Shown: positions 1 to 6,879 of the stretch, one piece after another
Position numbering within the stretch: the stretch's first letter is position 1
How the letters are laid out: every line of letters begins with the position of its first letter
Position numbers and translations under genes: made by a program
Origin: Alphaproteobacteria bacterium
GTDB taxonomy: Bacteria > Pseudomonadota > Alphaproteobacteria > SMXP01
Length of the DNA: 15,339 nt
Assembly: GCA_004356335.1 (NCBI GenBank)
Contig: SMXP01000099.1
Location: 1 to 15,339, forward strand
Reading direction: 5' to 3'
Notes under the pieces: model-generated
Databases searched by the model: none
What the model was told of the DNA's origin: nothing
The model's input: the letters and a program-made list of their open reading frames with translations, nothing else

Positions 1-3
1 GTT

Positions 4-1002
4 ATGAATGACTTAACGCACCCGGCCCTGTCCCACGACTTGCTGGCCGGCACCATCCGGCATGATTGGTCTGAGGATGAGATAGAGACGCTGTTTCGGC
101 TGCCTTTTAATGACCTGGTGTTCGCCGCACAGACCATTCACCGCCGGCATTTCGTGCCCAATCAAGTTCAAAAAAGCACGCTTCTTTCCATCAAGACCGG
201 CGGCTGCCAAGAGGACTGCGCCTATTGCAATCAAAGTGTTCATTTCGACACCGGGCTGACCGCCTCAAAGTTGATGGCGGCGGATCAAGTCATTGTTAAA
301 GCCAAATGTGCCCGCGACGCCGGCGCCACGCGTTATTGCATGGGGGCTGCCTGGCGCGAACCTAAAGAGCGCGACATGGACACACTGTGCCGCATGGTGT
401 CGGGTGTCAAAGAATTGGGACTTGAAACCTGCATGACCCTTGGCATGTTGACCGCGTCCCAGGCCGTGCGCCTTAAAGCGGCGGGCCTGGATTACTACAA
501 TCACAATATCGATACGTCCGAGGCCTATTACCATAAGATCATTTCAACGCGCACATTCGACGATCGATTGGAAACACTCGCCCATGTGCGCAATGCCGGC
601 CTGAACGTGTGTTGCGGCGGCATTATCGGCATGGGGGAAGGACAAGACGACCGCGCGGGCATGTTGCGGACGCTGGCAAATCTGCCCGAACATCCCCAAA
701 GCGTACCCATAAATATGCTGATGCGGGTTGAAGGTACCCCATTAGGCGATGCGGAACCTATTGATTCCATTGACTTTATCAAAACGATCGCCGTGGCGCG
801 CATAATCATGCCGAAATCCATGGTGCGACTATCGGCCGGTCGGGACATGATGACCGACGAATTTCAGGCGCTGTGTTTTTTGGCCGGGGCCAATTCGATC
901 TTTGTCGGCGAAACCCTTTTGACCACGAAAAACCCGGAGCCGGACAAGGACGAAGCGTTGTTTGAAAAACTGGGCCTCGAGCCCATGCCTCTCGACAATT
1001 AG
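4..1002 (+). CDS. bioB: Biotin synthase
   Basis: Radical-SAM enzyme that inserts sulfur into dethiobiotin, the last step of biotin synthesis; cytosolic. The 332-residue protein is close to the usual family length (about 320-350). The [4Fe-4S] motif CxxxCxxC is C68, C72 and C75 in GGCQEDCAYC. Candidate ligands of the second [2Fe-2S] cluster are C112, C143, C203 and R275 (in VRLSAGR). The family signatures YYNHNIDTS (about 164-172) and FLAGANSIFVGETLLTT near the C-terminus are present, so the protein looks complete and functional. The ATG lies only 3 bases from the window edge, so its ribosome binding site and promoter cannot be seen. The HAD phosphatase gene follows 66 bp downstream on the same strand. 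No other bio genes are in the window. Identification is secure. Confidence 0.97.
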   Translation: MNDLTHPALSHDLLAGTIRHDWSEDEIETLFRLPFNDLVFAAQTIHRRHFVPNQVQKSTLLSIKTGGCQEDCAYCNQSVHFDTGLTASKLMAADQVIVKAKCARDAGATRYCMGAAWREPKERDMDTLCRMVSGVKELGLETCMTLGMLTASQAVRLKAAGLDYYNHNIDTSEAYYHKIISTRTFDDRLETLAHVRNAGLNVCCGGIIGMGEGQDDRAGMLRTLANLPEHPQSVPINMLMRVEGTPLGDAEPIDSIDFIKTIAVARIIMPKSMVRLSAGRDMMTDEFQALCFLAGANSIFVGETLLTTKNPEPDKDEALFEKLGLEPMPLDN

Positions 1003-1068
1003 ATTAAGCGGGCGTCGTGTGGCGCGCGCTGCAAAACCCGGCCTTGCCTGCCGTGCCGAGGTCCGAAC

Positions 1069-1719
1069 ATGACTAAGATAGAAGCCGTCTTGTGGGATCT
1101 CGGCGGTGTTATCACATCAAGCCCGTTTGACGCCTTTAACCGCTTTGAGGCAGAGCGGAATATTCCCCAGGATTTCATCCGCCGTCTGAACACTATTTAT
1201 CCCGACACAAATGCATGGGCCCGGTTTGAACGCGGCGACATCACCTTGGATGAATTCGACCGGGCCTTCGAGCGGGAATCGGCAGCCCTTGGTCATGCTA
1301 TTCGCGGCGGCGATGTGATCGCGCTGCTCGGCGGGGAGATACGACCCGAAATGGTCGACGCGTTAAAGCTGTGTGCGGAACATCTCAAAGTCGCCTGTAT
1401 CACCAACAATGTGACGTGCTCCGACCATGGCCCCGGATTGGCGCAAACACCGGAACAACATCGGGCCATGGCCGACGTGCTGGCCCTTTTTGATGTGGTG
1501 ATCGAGTCAAGCCGCATTGGCAAGCGCAAGCCCGACCCTCAGATTTATCAACTCGCCTGCCGCCGGCTCAACGTCGCCCCGCCGCACTGCGTCTATCTCG
1601 ACGATCTGGGTATAAATCTGAAGCCCGCCCGGGCCATGGGCATGACCACGATCAAGGTAACGGATCCTGCCACGGCCCTTGCCGACCTTGGGGCGGTAAC
1701 CGGGCTCACCCTGGCCTAA
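1069..1719 (+). CDS. HAD-superfamily hydrolase (ACAD10/epoxide hydrolase N-terminal-like phosphatase)
   Basis: Predicted cytosolic phosphatase of 216 residues. HAD motif I is WDLGGV, with nucleophile D10; the usual second Asp is replaced by Gly, as is typical of the 'FDxGGV' subfamily that includes YihX and the N-terminal domain of ACAD10. Motif II is T112 in ITNN, the motif III lysine is K154 in GKRKPDP, and motif IV is D178-D179 in VYLDDLGINLKPA. The helical cap lies at about 15-85 (RFERGDITLDEFDRAFE), giving a C1-capped HAD with a small alpha-helical cap. A ribosome binding site GAGG (1058-1061) sits 7 nt before the ATG. The gene starts 66 bp after bioB and may be cotranscribed with it. 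The substrate is unknown; homologues act on small phosphorylated metabolites, and nothing here ties it to biotin. Confidence 0.88.
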   Translation: MTKIEAVLWDLGGVITSSPFDAFNRFEAERNIPQDFIRRLNTIYPDTNAWARFERGDITLDEFDRAFERESAALGHAIRGGDVIALLGGEIRPEMVDALKLCAEHLKVACITNNVTCSDHGPGLAQTPEQHRAMADVLALFDVVIESSRIGKRKPDPQIYQLACRRLNVAPPHCVYLDDLGINLKPARAMGMTTIKVTDPATALADLGAVTGLTLA

Positions 1720-1800
1720 CTTGCCCTCTCATTCGGCATTTAGCGGGCTCTCCCAGAAGCTAAGTCTCTCTTTATAAACAATAATTTAAGATCTTTTATT

Positions 1801-1824
1801 AAAAATGACGCATGCGTCATTTTT
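1801..1824. promoter_or_regulatory. Perfect 24-bp palindrome (operator and/or bidirectional terminator)
   Basis: Arms AAAAATGACGCA and TGCGTCATTTTT are exact reverse complements with no spacer. It follows an AT-rich stretch (about 1770-1800) and ends 2 bp before the candidate -35 box of the downstream ferritin-like gene. Two readings are possible. As DNA, it could be the operator of a dimeric regulator sitting just upstream of the promoter. As RNA, it could fold as a 10-bp stem with a CATG loop ending in U5, a terminator for the HAD gene that stops 81 bp upstream. The sequence alone does not decide between them. Confidence 0.6.
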
Positions 1825-1826
1825 CC

Positions 1827-1854
1827 TTGTAGGGGCGCGGATAAGGTCTATACT
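1827..1854 (+). promoter_or_regulatory. Candidate sigma70-type promoter for the ferritin-like gene
   Basis: The -35-like TTGTAG (1827-1832) and -10-like TATACT (1849-1854) are separated by 16 bp. The -10 matches consensus at 5 of 6 positions; the -35 keeps only TTG plus weak matches. Predicted transcription start is near 1861, giving a short leader before the ATG at 1898. The AT-rich run upstream and the adjoining palindrome support this being a regulatory region. Confidence 0.4.
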
Positions 1855-1897
1855 GATCCCGTTATCGGCGCCCGCGCGCCCCATGTCGGAGGTTTCC

Positions 1898-3016
1898 ATG
1901 GTCTCGCAAATCACCAAAGACTTGATCTACGACGCGGTGGCGCCGGAAGATTTCCTAGCTCTTATCGAAGTCGACCGCTATGGCAGCCGCAGCAGTGAAT
2001 TCGACAAGATAATTGCCGCCACCCAGGACCATTTCTGGGATCCCATGGATCCACGCTATATCGATTTTACCGAACCGTTCGATACGGAAAACGAAATGAT
2101 CATTCCCGAAGCGCTGGTGCCGGCGCTCAAGACGGATTTGGTCAATGATCGACTTCAGGGAAAAGATCGCGTCCGCTTTGTCAATCAAGTGGCCCGTTGG
2201 ATGCTGTCGAGCATTCTTCACGGCGAACAAGGCGCGCTATCCTTATCCGCCAGTCTGTGCAACACGTTGCGCGATCCCGGCGCGCAGGAATATGCCGCCA
2301 ACCAAGCGCGCGAAGAAGCCCGTCACGTAACGGCGTTCTCACGCTACATACAGGCCCGTTGGGGCAAACCCTTGCCCGCAGGGACGACACTTGCCACGCT
2401 TTTGACGGAGATTGTTCAGTCGCCGGCCATTTACAAGAAAATCGTCGGTATGCAGATGTTGGTCGAAGGCCTAGCCATGGGTGCCTTTGCCATGCTCCAC
2501 ACCATGTCCAATGATCCTCTTTTGGTTCGGCTCACGCAACTCACCATGACGGATGAAGCGTTTCACCACAAGTTTGGCAAGATTTGGGCGACACGCACCA
2601 TGCCGCACCTAACCGAAGAAGAACACCATGCGATTGAAGATTGGGCCGCCGAATGCTTCCAAATAATCCTATTCAATCTGGTTAACCCGGAGCAGATGCC
2701 GGGCGTTTACGAGCAATTCGACCTGGATCCCACGGAAGTCATGGAAGCCATGGCCGACATCATAGGGGACGAGGAACGGCGCGAGGAAATGCAGGAAAGC
2801 ACGAACATTTTCCGTGTCCTTGTCAAAACCCTGCTCAAATCCGGCATCATTACCGACCGGACAAGGGATATATATGCCTTCTATGTGGATATGGAGGAGC
2901 TAAAGAGTGAAGGCGATGAGATGGTCGGTGACGCCATTGCGGAAGAGGGCATGCGGTTTCTCAAGACCATAAAACCCGGTCGTCGGACCTCGCTTGCCCA
3001 TATCGCAGCCGAATAA
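1898..3016 (+). CDS. Ferritin-like di-iron-carboxylate protein of unknown substrate
   Basis: A predicted 372-residue soluble four-helix-bundle di-iron protein. The complete set of carboxylate/His ligands is visible: E110 (ILHGEQGA), E140-x-x-H143 (REEARH), E190 (LVEGLA) and E220-x-x-H223 (TDEAFHH). This is the pattern of the ribonucleotide reductase R2-like/ferritin-like superfamily, which contains oxygenases, oxidases and R2 proteins. No R2-type partner gene is nearby, so I do not call it NrdB. An AurF-like N-oxygenase or another O2-activating oxidase is possible. Start choice: an in-frame ATG lies at 1805, but it falls inside the palindrome and upstream of the promoter. The ATG at 1898 has GGAGG (1888-1892) 5 nt upstream. 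The gene stands alone, convergent with actR. Confidence is high for the fold and low for the reaction. Confidence 0.85.
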   Translation: MVSQITKDLIYDAVAPEDFLALIEVDRYGSRSSEFDKIIAATQDHFWDPMDPRYIDFTEPFDTENEMIIPEALVPALKTDLVNDRLQGKDRVRFVNQVARWMLSSILHGEQGALSLSASLCNTLRDPGAQEYAANQAREEARHVTAFSRYIQARWGKPLPAGTTLATLLTEIVQSPAIYKKIVGMQMLVEGLAMGAFAMLHTMSNDPLLVRLTQLTMTDEAFHHKFGKIWATRTMPHLTEEEHHAIEDWAAECFQIILFNLVNPEQMPGVYEQFDLDPTEVMEAMADIIGDEERREEMQESTNIFRVLVKTLLKSGIITDRTRDIYAFYVDMEELKSEGDEMVGDAIAEEGMRFLKTIKPGRRTSLAHIAAE

Positions 3017-3027
3017 TCTCTGCCGTC

Positions 3028-3123
3028 ATGAATGATTTTCCGGTCGAGGTAATCCCCGATGAGGTGGGACTTATCATTGCAGATCCATATGATGGGACCA
3101 TTGTGCGCGACGCACCCAATTAA
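3028..3123 (+). CDS. Possible 31-residue small ORF
   Basis: An ATG-to-TAA frame of 31 acidic residues (begins MNDFPVEVIPDEVG, ends IVRDAPN) fills the gap between the ferritin-like gene and the end of actR. It begins 11 bp after the ferritin-like stop. No Shine-Dalgarno sequence precedes it, no known motif is seen, and a frame of this length can occur by chance. Listed only because it almost exactly fills the gap. Confidence 0.15.
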   Translation: MNDFPVEVIPDEVGLIIADPYDGTIVRDAPN

Positions 3124-3129
3124 GCCTCT

Positions 3130-3687
3130 TCAACGCGGCGATCGTTTCGCTAAGATGCGCTGAAGCGTTCTGCGGTGCATATTCAATCGCCGCGCCGTTT
3201 CCGACACGTTTCGATTGCACAATTCATAAACCCGTTGAATGTGCTCCCACCGCACACGATCGGCGGACATGGGATTATCCGGTGGCGATGGCTTGCCATC
3301 GCGTTTGGCAAGCAGAGCCTTCTCCACGTCATCCGCATCGGCGGGTTTGGCCAGATAGTCAACTGCGCCCGCTTTGACCGCAGCCACCGCCGTGGCGATG
3401 TTGCCGTAGCCCGTGAGCATGACCACATGGGATTCCGGCCGCTCCTTATGAATCACCTCAACCAGTTCCAGCCCGTTGCCATCCTCAAGGCGCATGTCGA
3501 TAACCGCATAGGCCGGGACATGCACCTTTACGGTCGATATCGCTTCAGCCAAACTCGCGGCCGTCACCACTTCGAAGCCACGGCTTTCCATCGCGCGGCC
3601 CAATCGATTGCGGAACGGCTCGTCGTCATCGACGATCAGTAAAGAGCGGTCTTCGATTTGGTCCATGGAATAAACACCGTTATTCAT
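3130..3687 (-). CDS. actR: Redox response regulator ActR/RegA/PrrA family
   Basis: Response regulator of the RegB/RegA (PrrBA, ActSR) global redox system, which in alphaproteobacteria controls respiration, carbon and nitrogen fixation, photosynthesis or acid tolerance depending on species. The 185-residue protein has a receiver domain at about 14-125 with acidic pocket D20-D22, phosphoacceptor D64 (VIDMRLEDG), T92 and K114. A Fis-type helix-turn-helix at about 158-182 contains NVSETARRLNMHRRTLQ, the nearly invariant RegA-family recognition helix. It lies downstream of its sensor on the same strand, separated by a 105-bp palindromic repeat. No clear ribosome binding site precedes M1 or the alternative M8 (ATG at 3664-3666), so the start may shift by seven codons. 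The symbol is by family; regA or prrA would be equally valid. Confidence 0.95.
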   Translation of the reverse strand: MNNGVYSMDQIEDRSLLIVDDDEPFRNRLGRAMESRGFEVVTAASLAEAISTVKVHVPAYAVIDMRLEDGNGLELVEVIHKERPESHVVMLTGYGNIATAVAAVKAGAVDYLAKPADADDVEKALLAKRDGKPSPPDNPMSADRVRWEHIQRVYELCNRNVSETARRLNMHRRTLQRILAKRSPR

Positions 3688-3731
3688 TCAGATTGGACGC
3701 ATACCACAATTCGAGACACACCACTAACGAC

Positions 3732-3836
3732 CTAGAGCATTTCCAAGATTAATTGACTCATGAAAATGCTCTAGATTTCTAGTTTTGTCGCGCATTCGGA
3801 CGGAAAATCGGATCCACTTTTCCTGAATGCGCTCTA
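3732..3836. repeat. Palindromic intergenic repeat, copy 1 (105 bp, A+B)
   Basis: Two hairpin units. Unit A has arms CTAGAGCATTTCC (3732-3744) and GAAAATGCTCTAG (3762-3774), complementary except at one position. Unit B lies at about 3781-3836, with arms GCGCATTC and GAATGCGC enclosing a loop with GGACGGAAAA and TTTTCCT. The right end GCTCTA reaches 3836. It separates actS from actR and would form stable structure in their shared transcript. Its 105-bp length is close to the Bru-RS (Brucella) and RIME (Rhizobium) elements as I remember them; the relationship is inferred from size and layout, not from an alignment. Confidence 0.85.
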
Positions 3837-5288
3837 TTCCTCGGCCGCCCCTTTCTGCTCGTCAACGGCCGCACGCTGAGCGCCCGTCTTCGAGCTTTCA
3901 ATCAAATGACGGGGCCACGACACGCTTACCACCGCGCCGCAGATGTGTTCGTATTTGGACGGTTTTGACGGTGTCAGCGATAGCTGATTGGCATTGCCGT
4001 ACACAACAACGCCGCCAGTATGCTCGAGCAATGTCTTGGCGATGAAAAAACCCAATCCGAGGCCCTCGTCGGCACGGCCTTGGCGATCGCGATTTTTCGA
4101 GCTGCGCGATCGTGTCGTCACACGCGGTCGTGTCGTCACATAAGGTTCGCCCAAACGACTGAGAATATCCGGTGTGAATCCCGGTCCGTCATCGTAAAAC
4201 GAGATCGTGATCGTCGTTGGACTCCACGACAGCAAGGCAAGCACTTGAGAATGTGCAAAATCTCCCGCATTTTGTAGAAAACAACCAAGACCGTGAATGA
4301 TTTCGGGCTGGCGCCAAATCTCCGGCTCCGGGCCCTCACCATCACTGTGAACCGCAATTTCGACGCTGGTGCCGGCATATTGTTCGATGATCTCGTCCAT
4401 GAGATGACGCAAACTTTGCCGCGAATAGACCGCATCTTCGGCATCCTGCCGCATTGTCAGCTGACCTAATATATCTCGGCACCGTATCGCCTGTGAATTG
4501 ATCAACTCAATGTCTTCCGCATAGGGGCTATTTTCGGGTAAGTCCCGCTTCAGTTCGTTGGCGACCAATTGAATAGTGGCAAGCGGTGTGCCTAATTCGT
4601 GAGCGGCGGCGGCGGCAAGACCTCCAAGCGCCGTCAATTGTTGTTCATGGGCAAGCACCAATTGAGCGGCCGCCAGCGCGTCGGACATCCGTCTGCCCTC
4701 CACGGCGACCCGCCAGGCAAAAGCCGCGGTGAAACCGATCCCCAGCAAAAGCGCTGTCCACAGCCCCAAAAGATAAGTCGCGGGTAATCGCAGACTGTCA
4801 TCGGCACGCCATGGCAATGGAAAATGATAGACGGCAAGAACAGACACCAGCGCACAAGCCAACGCACCAAGCATGATTGTGTGACGCACATTCAAGGTCG
4901 CCGCCGAAATAGTCACCGGCGCCAAGAAAAGAATGGTGAAAGGATTTTCGACGCCACCGGTCAAATAAAGCAGGACGGCCAATTGACTAATATCGAACGC
5001 CAAATAATAGGACGCTTGCCGGTCGCTCAAAAGCTTTGCCGCGGGATAGGCCACAAGCAGGCTAAGATTGACAACGATGCTTGCCGCAATAGCGAGCAAA
5101 CAAAGAACAAGAGGAAGCTCGAAACCCAGAACGAAATCCACCACATAAACGGCGGTAGCCTGTCCGGCAATGGCAAACCACCGCAACCGGATCAAGGTCC
5201 GCAATCGCAGCCGGCCGGGCGCTCCGGGCAAAGCTTGGGTCCGCGGTATCTGTGCCGTATCCGAGAACGCTGGGGAAGATGTTGTCAT
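3834..5288 (-). CDS. actS: Redox sensor histidine kinase ActS/RegB/PrrB family
   Basis: Membrane sensor kinase partner of ActR. The 484-residue protein has about six hydrophobic segments between residues 33 and 195. The quinone-site signature GGVENPF is at 111-117. The H-box AAAAAHELGTPLATI carries phosphoacceptor H230, and C270 in IRCRDIL matches the position of the redox-active cysteine of RegB. An N-box (LQNAGDFA, N340), G1 (DDGPGF, 366-371) and G2 (GLGLGFFIAKTLLE, 409-422) form the ATPase domain, so it looks complete. The ATG at 5288 has AAGGA 6 nt upstream. The stop codon TAG is the outermost part of the adjoining palindromic repeat. An 18-bp near-perfect direct duplication (4111-4146) repeats TTRPRV/TTRSRS in the ATP lid. 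The NAPE-PLD-like gene ends 74 bp upstream on the same strand. Confidence 0.95.
   Translation of the reverse strand: MTTSSPAFSDTAQIPRTQALPGAPGRLRLRTLIRLRWFAIAGQATAVYVVDFVLGFELPLVLCLLAIAASIVVNLSLLVAYPAAKLLSDRQASYYLAFDISQLAVLLYLTGGVENPFTILFLAPVTISAATLNVRHTIMLGALACALVSVLAVYHFPLPWRADDSLRLPATYLLGLWTALLLGIGFTAAFAWRVAVEGRRMSDALAAAQLVLAHEQQLTALGGLAAAAAHELGTPLATIQLVANELKRDLPENSPYAEDIELINSQAIRCRDILGQLTMRQDAEDAVYSRQSLRHLMDEIIEQYAGTSVEIAVHSDGEGPEPEIWRQPEIIHGLGCFLQNAGDFAHSQVLALLSWSPTTITISFYDDGPGFTPDILSRLGEPYVTTRPRVTTRSRSSKNRDRQGRADEGLGLGFFIAKTLLEHTGGVVVYGNANQLSLTPSKPSKYEHICGAVVSVSWPRHLIESSKTGAQRAAVDEQKGAAEE
4111..4146. repeat. 18-bp tandem duplication inside actS
   Basis: Units 4111-4128 and 4129-4146 share CGTGTCGTCACA and end in GGT, differing only at three adjacent bases between. 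On the coding (-) strand this duplicates six residues (VTTRPR/VTTRSR) in the ATP-lid loop between the G1 and G2 boxes. The frame is kept. Confidence 0.8.
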
Positions 5289-5310
5289 GCCGAGTCCTTG
5301 TAACGCGGGC

Positions 5311-5316
5311 AGTATA
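5311..5316 (-). promoter_or_regulatory. Candidate -10 element upstream of actS
   Basis: On the - strand TTGCTATACT places a TATACT box 22 bp before the actS ATG. No good -35 is seen at 16-18 bp spacing, so this is a weak call. A 12-bp perfect palindrome ATCGACGTCGAT lies slightly upstream at 5344-5355 and might be an operator. Confidence 0.3.
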
Positions 5317-5362
5317 GCAACATTAACGATCAGGGAATGCCGGATCGACGTCGATAGGGATG

Positions 5363-6490
5363 TCAGTTATTTGACGGCCAAAGTTTGGCGCGGGGCGGCA
5401 AGGGTCTCGTTTCGCCGATACTCATCACCCAAAGTCGGTCTTCGTCGAAACCGTGCGCGGCGCCTGCGGCCAAAAAGCGCTCCGGTGGCTCCAAAGGGGG
5501 CTCCGTGCCCAGCATAACAGTACCCCAATGCATGGCAATGAGACGTTGCGCACCCAGATCAAGCCCCATGCGCACCGCCTCTTCCGGCGACGCATGCACG
5601 GCGCGCATGATTTTGCGCGGCGCATAGGTGCCGATACCCAACAAGGCTTCGTCAAAGGGCCCAAATCGAGCACCGATTTCATCGAACACGGCCCCATAGG
5701 CGCTGTCACCACCAAAGAAAATATGGCGGGTTTTTGATTTAAACGAAAAACCGGCCCACAGTGTCGTATTGTGGTCCTGCCCCAAGCGCCGTGACCAGTG
5801 CACGACGGGTAAAGCTGTCAATCGTACACCGCCTGCTTTCTCATCCGTACCAAGATGAATATATTGATACCAGTCAAGCTCGACAATCTTACTATAACCT
5901 CTGACACGGAAAAATTCGCCAAGCCCCAATGGAACGACAACCGTCACACCGGATTTGTTAGGTAATTTTCGTATGGTCGTATCGTCCAAATGGTCATAAT
6001 GGTTGTGGCTAACGACCAAAATATCAAAAGGCGGCAGATGAGCGATCGAAATCGCCGCGTCGACAATTCGTCGTGGACCCAGCGCGCCGGGACCGGCATG
6101 TCGCGACAAGAAGGGGTCGGTAAGAATGGTCAATCCGCCGCTGCGGATAAGAAAGGAGGCATGTCCGAGCCAGGCGATGCTGTCGTCTCCATGACGATGA
6201 TATTGAACAAGCGCCTCGGCTTCCGGGATGACGTGACCGGCGGGCATGATCGGCTTGTCGCGCCGCTGTCGCGCGGTACGTAACCAAAAATCCCATAATT
6301 GGCGAGGATTGAGTACGCGTTCCGGGCTGCCCGGCGGATTGCGAAAAGTGCCATCGGCCTGGTGGTGCGCAGGTCTTACCTTAAATTCGGCCTGAATGGG
6401 CATAAGCCGATTATGCTCCCCCGTTCCGTCCGGATATCTCGTCACCGGCATCTTATTCCAAGCTTGTCTTGCCGCCAAATTCTTAACCAT
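5363..6490 (-). CDS. Metallo-beta-lactamase-fold hydrolase, NAPE-PLD/UlaG-like
   Basis: Predicted zinc phosphodiesterase/hydrolase of up to 375 residues. The binuclear metal motif SHNHYDHLD gives H162, H164, D166 and H167. Further ligands are H231 (PVVHWSRR), D262 (FFGGDSAYG) and H321 (AMHWGT). The N-terminal part RPAHHQADGTFRNP and the block LGHASFLIRSGGLTILTDPFLS are characteristic of the bacterial N-acyl-phosphatidylethanolamine phospholipase D-like family (COG2220). No signal peptide is evident. The true lipid or other substrate cannot be told from sequence. The start is uncertain: M1 (6490) has no ribosome binding site and lies 12 bp from a palindromic repeat, M14 (ATG at 6451) has a weak GGAA, and M30 is also possible. 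actS follows 74 bp downstream on the same strand. Confidence 0.85.
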   Translation of the reverse strand: MVKNLAARQAWNKMPVTRYPDGTGEHNRLMPIQAEFKVRPAHHQADGTFRNPPGSPERVLNPRQLWDFWLRTARQRRDKPIMPAGHVIPEAEALVQYHRHGDDSIAWLGHASFLIRSGGLTILTDPFLSRHAGPGALGPRRIVDAAISIAHLPPFDILVVSHNHYDHLDDTTIRKLPNKSGVTVVVPLGLGEFFRVRGYSKIVELDWYQYIHLGTDEKAGGVRLTALPVVHWSRRLGQDHNTTLWAGFSFKSKTRHIFFGGDSAYGAVFDEIGARFGPFDEALLGIGTYAPRKIMRAVHASPEEAVRMGLDLGAQRLIAMHWGTVMLGTEPPLEPPERFLAAGAAHGFDEDRLWVMSIGETRPLPPRAKLWPSNN

Positions 6491-6502
6491 AGCCGAAACG
6501 GG

Positions 6503-6629
6503 CTAGAGCGCATTCAGGGAAAGCATGCCCCGGCGAAGGCCGGGGTGGGCCCGGTTTTCCGTCCGAATACGCGACAAAACAAAGACCTAGAGCACGTTAG
6601 CGATTCCATCTTTTGTCAACGTGCTCTAG
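6503..6629. repeat. Palindromic intergenic repeat, copy 2 (127 bp, inverted relative to copy 1)
   Basis: Unit B runs from CTAGAGCGCATTCAG and contains a 22-nt insertion whose core is a 7-bp hairpin: CCCCGGC (6528-6534), loop GAAG, GCCGGGG (6539-6545). It continues with GGTTTTCCGTCC and GCGACAAAAC. Unit A follows with exact 12-bp arms CTAGAGCACGTT (6587-6598) and AACGTGCTCTAG (6618-6629). Removing the 22-nt insertion leaves 105 bp, the exact length of copy 1. Confidence 0.85.
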
Positions 6630-6667
6630 TTTGTTTGAGTTGTTATGCTTTATCATATGTACGAGTT

Positions 6668-6817
6668 GAATTATGCGTTAATATTCCGGCCAAGCGCCAA
6701 ACCGATTACGTGCAACCTGGTGTCGGGCATTACGGCGTATTCAATGACTCGCGCTATCGCACCGAAATTGCGCCGCGCATTCGAGATTTTATTCGGTCGC
6801 ACCTCAAGTGGGCGTGA
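6668..6817 (+). pseudogene. phaZ: 3' remnant of an intracellular polyhydroxyalkanoate depolymerase gene
   Basis: In one + frame the sequence encodes ELCVNIPAKRQTDYVQ followed by PGVGHYGVFNDSRYRTEIAP and RIRDFIRSHLKWA, then TGA. This matches, from memory, the C-terminus of PhaZ-type PHB depolymerases, including the GVGHYGVF block that carries the catalytic histidine. Only the last 49 codons remain. The nucleophile Ser and the rest of the alpha/beta hydrolase domain are missing, and the frame upstream runs into 38 bp of unrelated sequence and then repeat copy 2. There is no start codon context, so it is a relic rather than a working gene. A same-direction repeat copy lies on each side, suggesting the 5' part was lost by deletion or rearrangement. 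The family call rests on motif recognition, not on a search. Confidence 0.72.
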
Positions 6818-6879
6818 ACCGGAGGTTTGTCGACCCGCTTTACGATCGTCAAAAAATGCTAACCTGGCGGGCGATTCGG

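Noticed and set aside
1805..1897. N-terminal extension of the ferritin-like protein from an ATG at 1805
   Set aside because: That ATG lies inside the perfect palindrome and upstream of the candidate -10. The downstream ATG at 1898 has GGAGG at good spacing.
6299..6817. A 172-residue open frame crossing the NAPE-PLD-like gene start and repeat copy 2
   Set aside because: Only its last 49 codons are credible (phaZ-like). The rest is antisense of a real gene and translated repeat, so I list just the remnant as a pseudogene.
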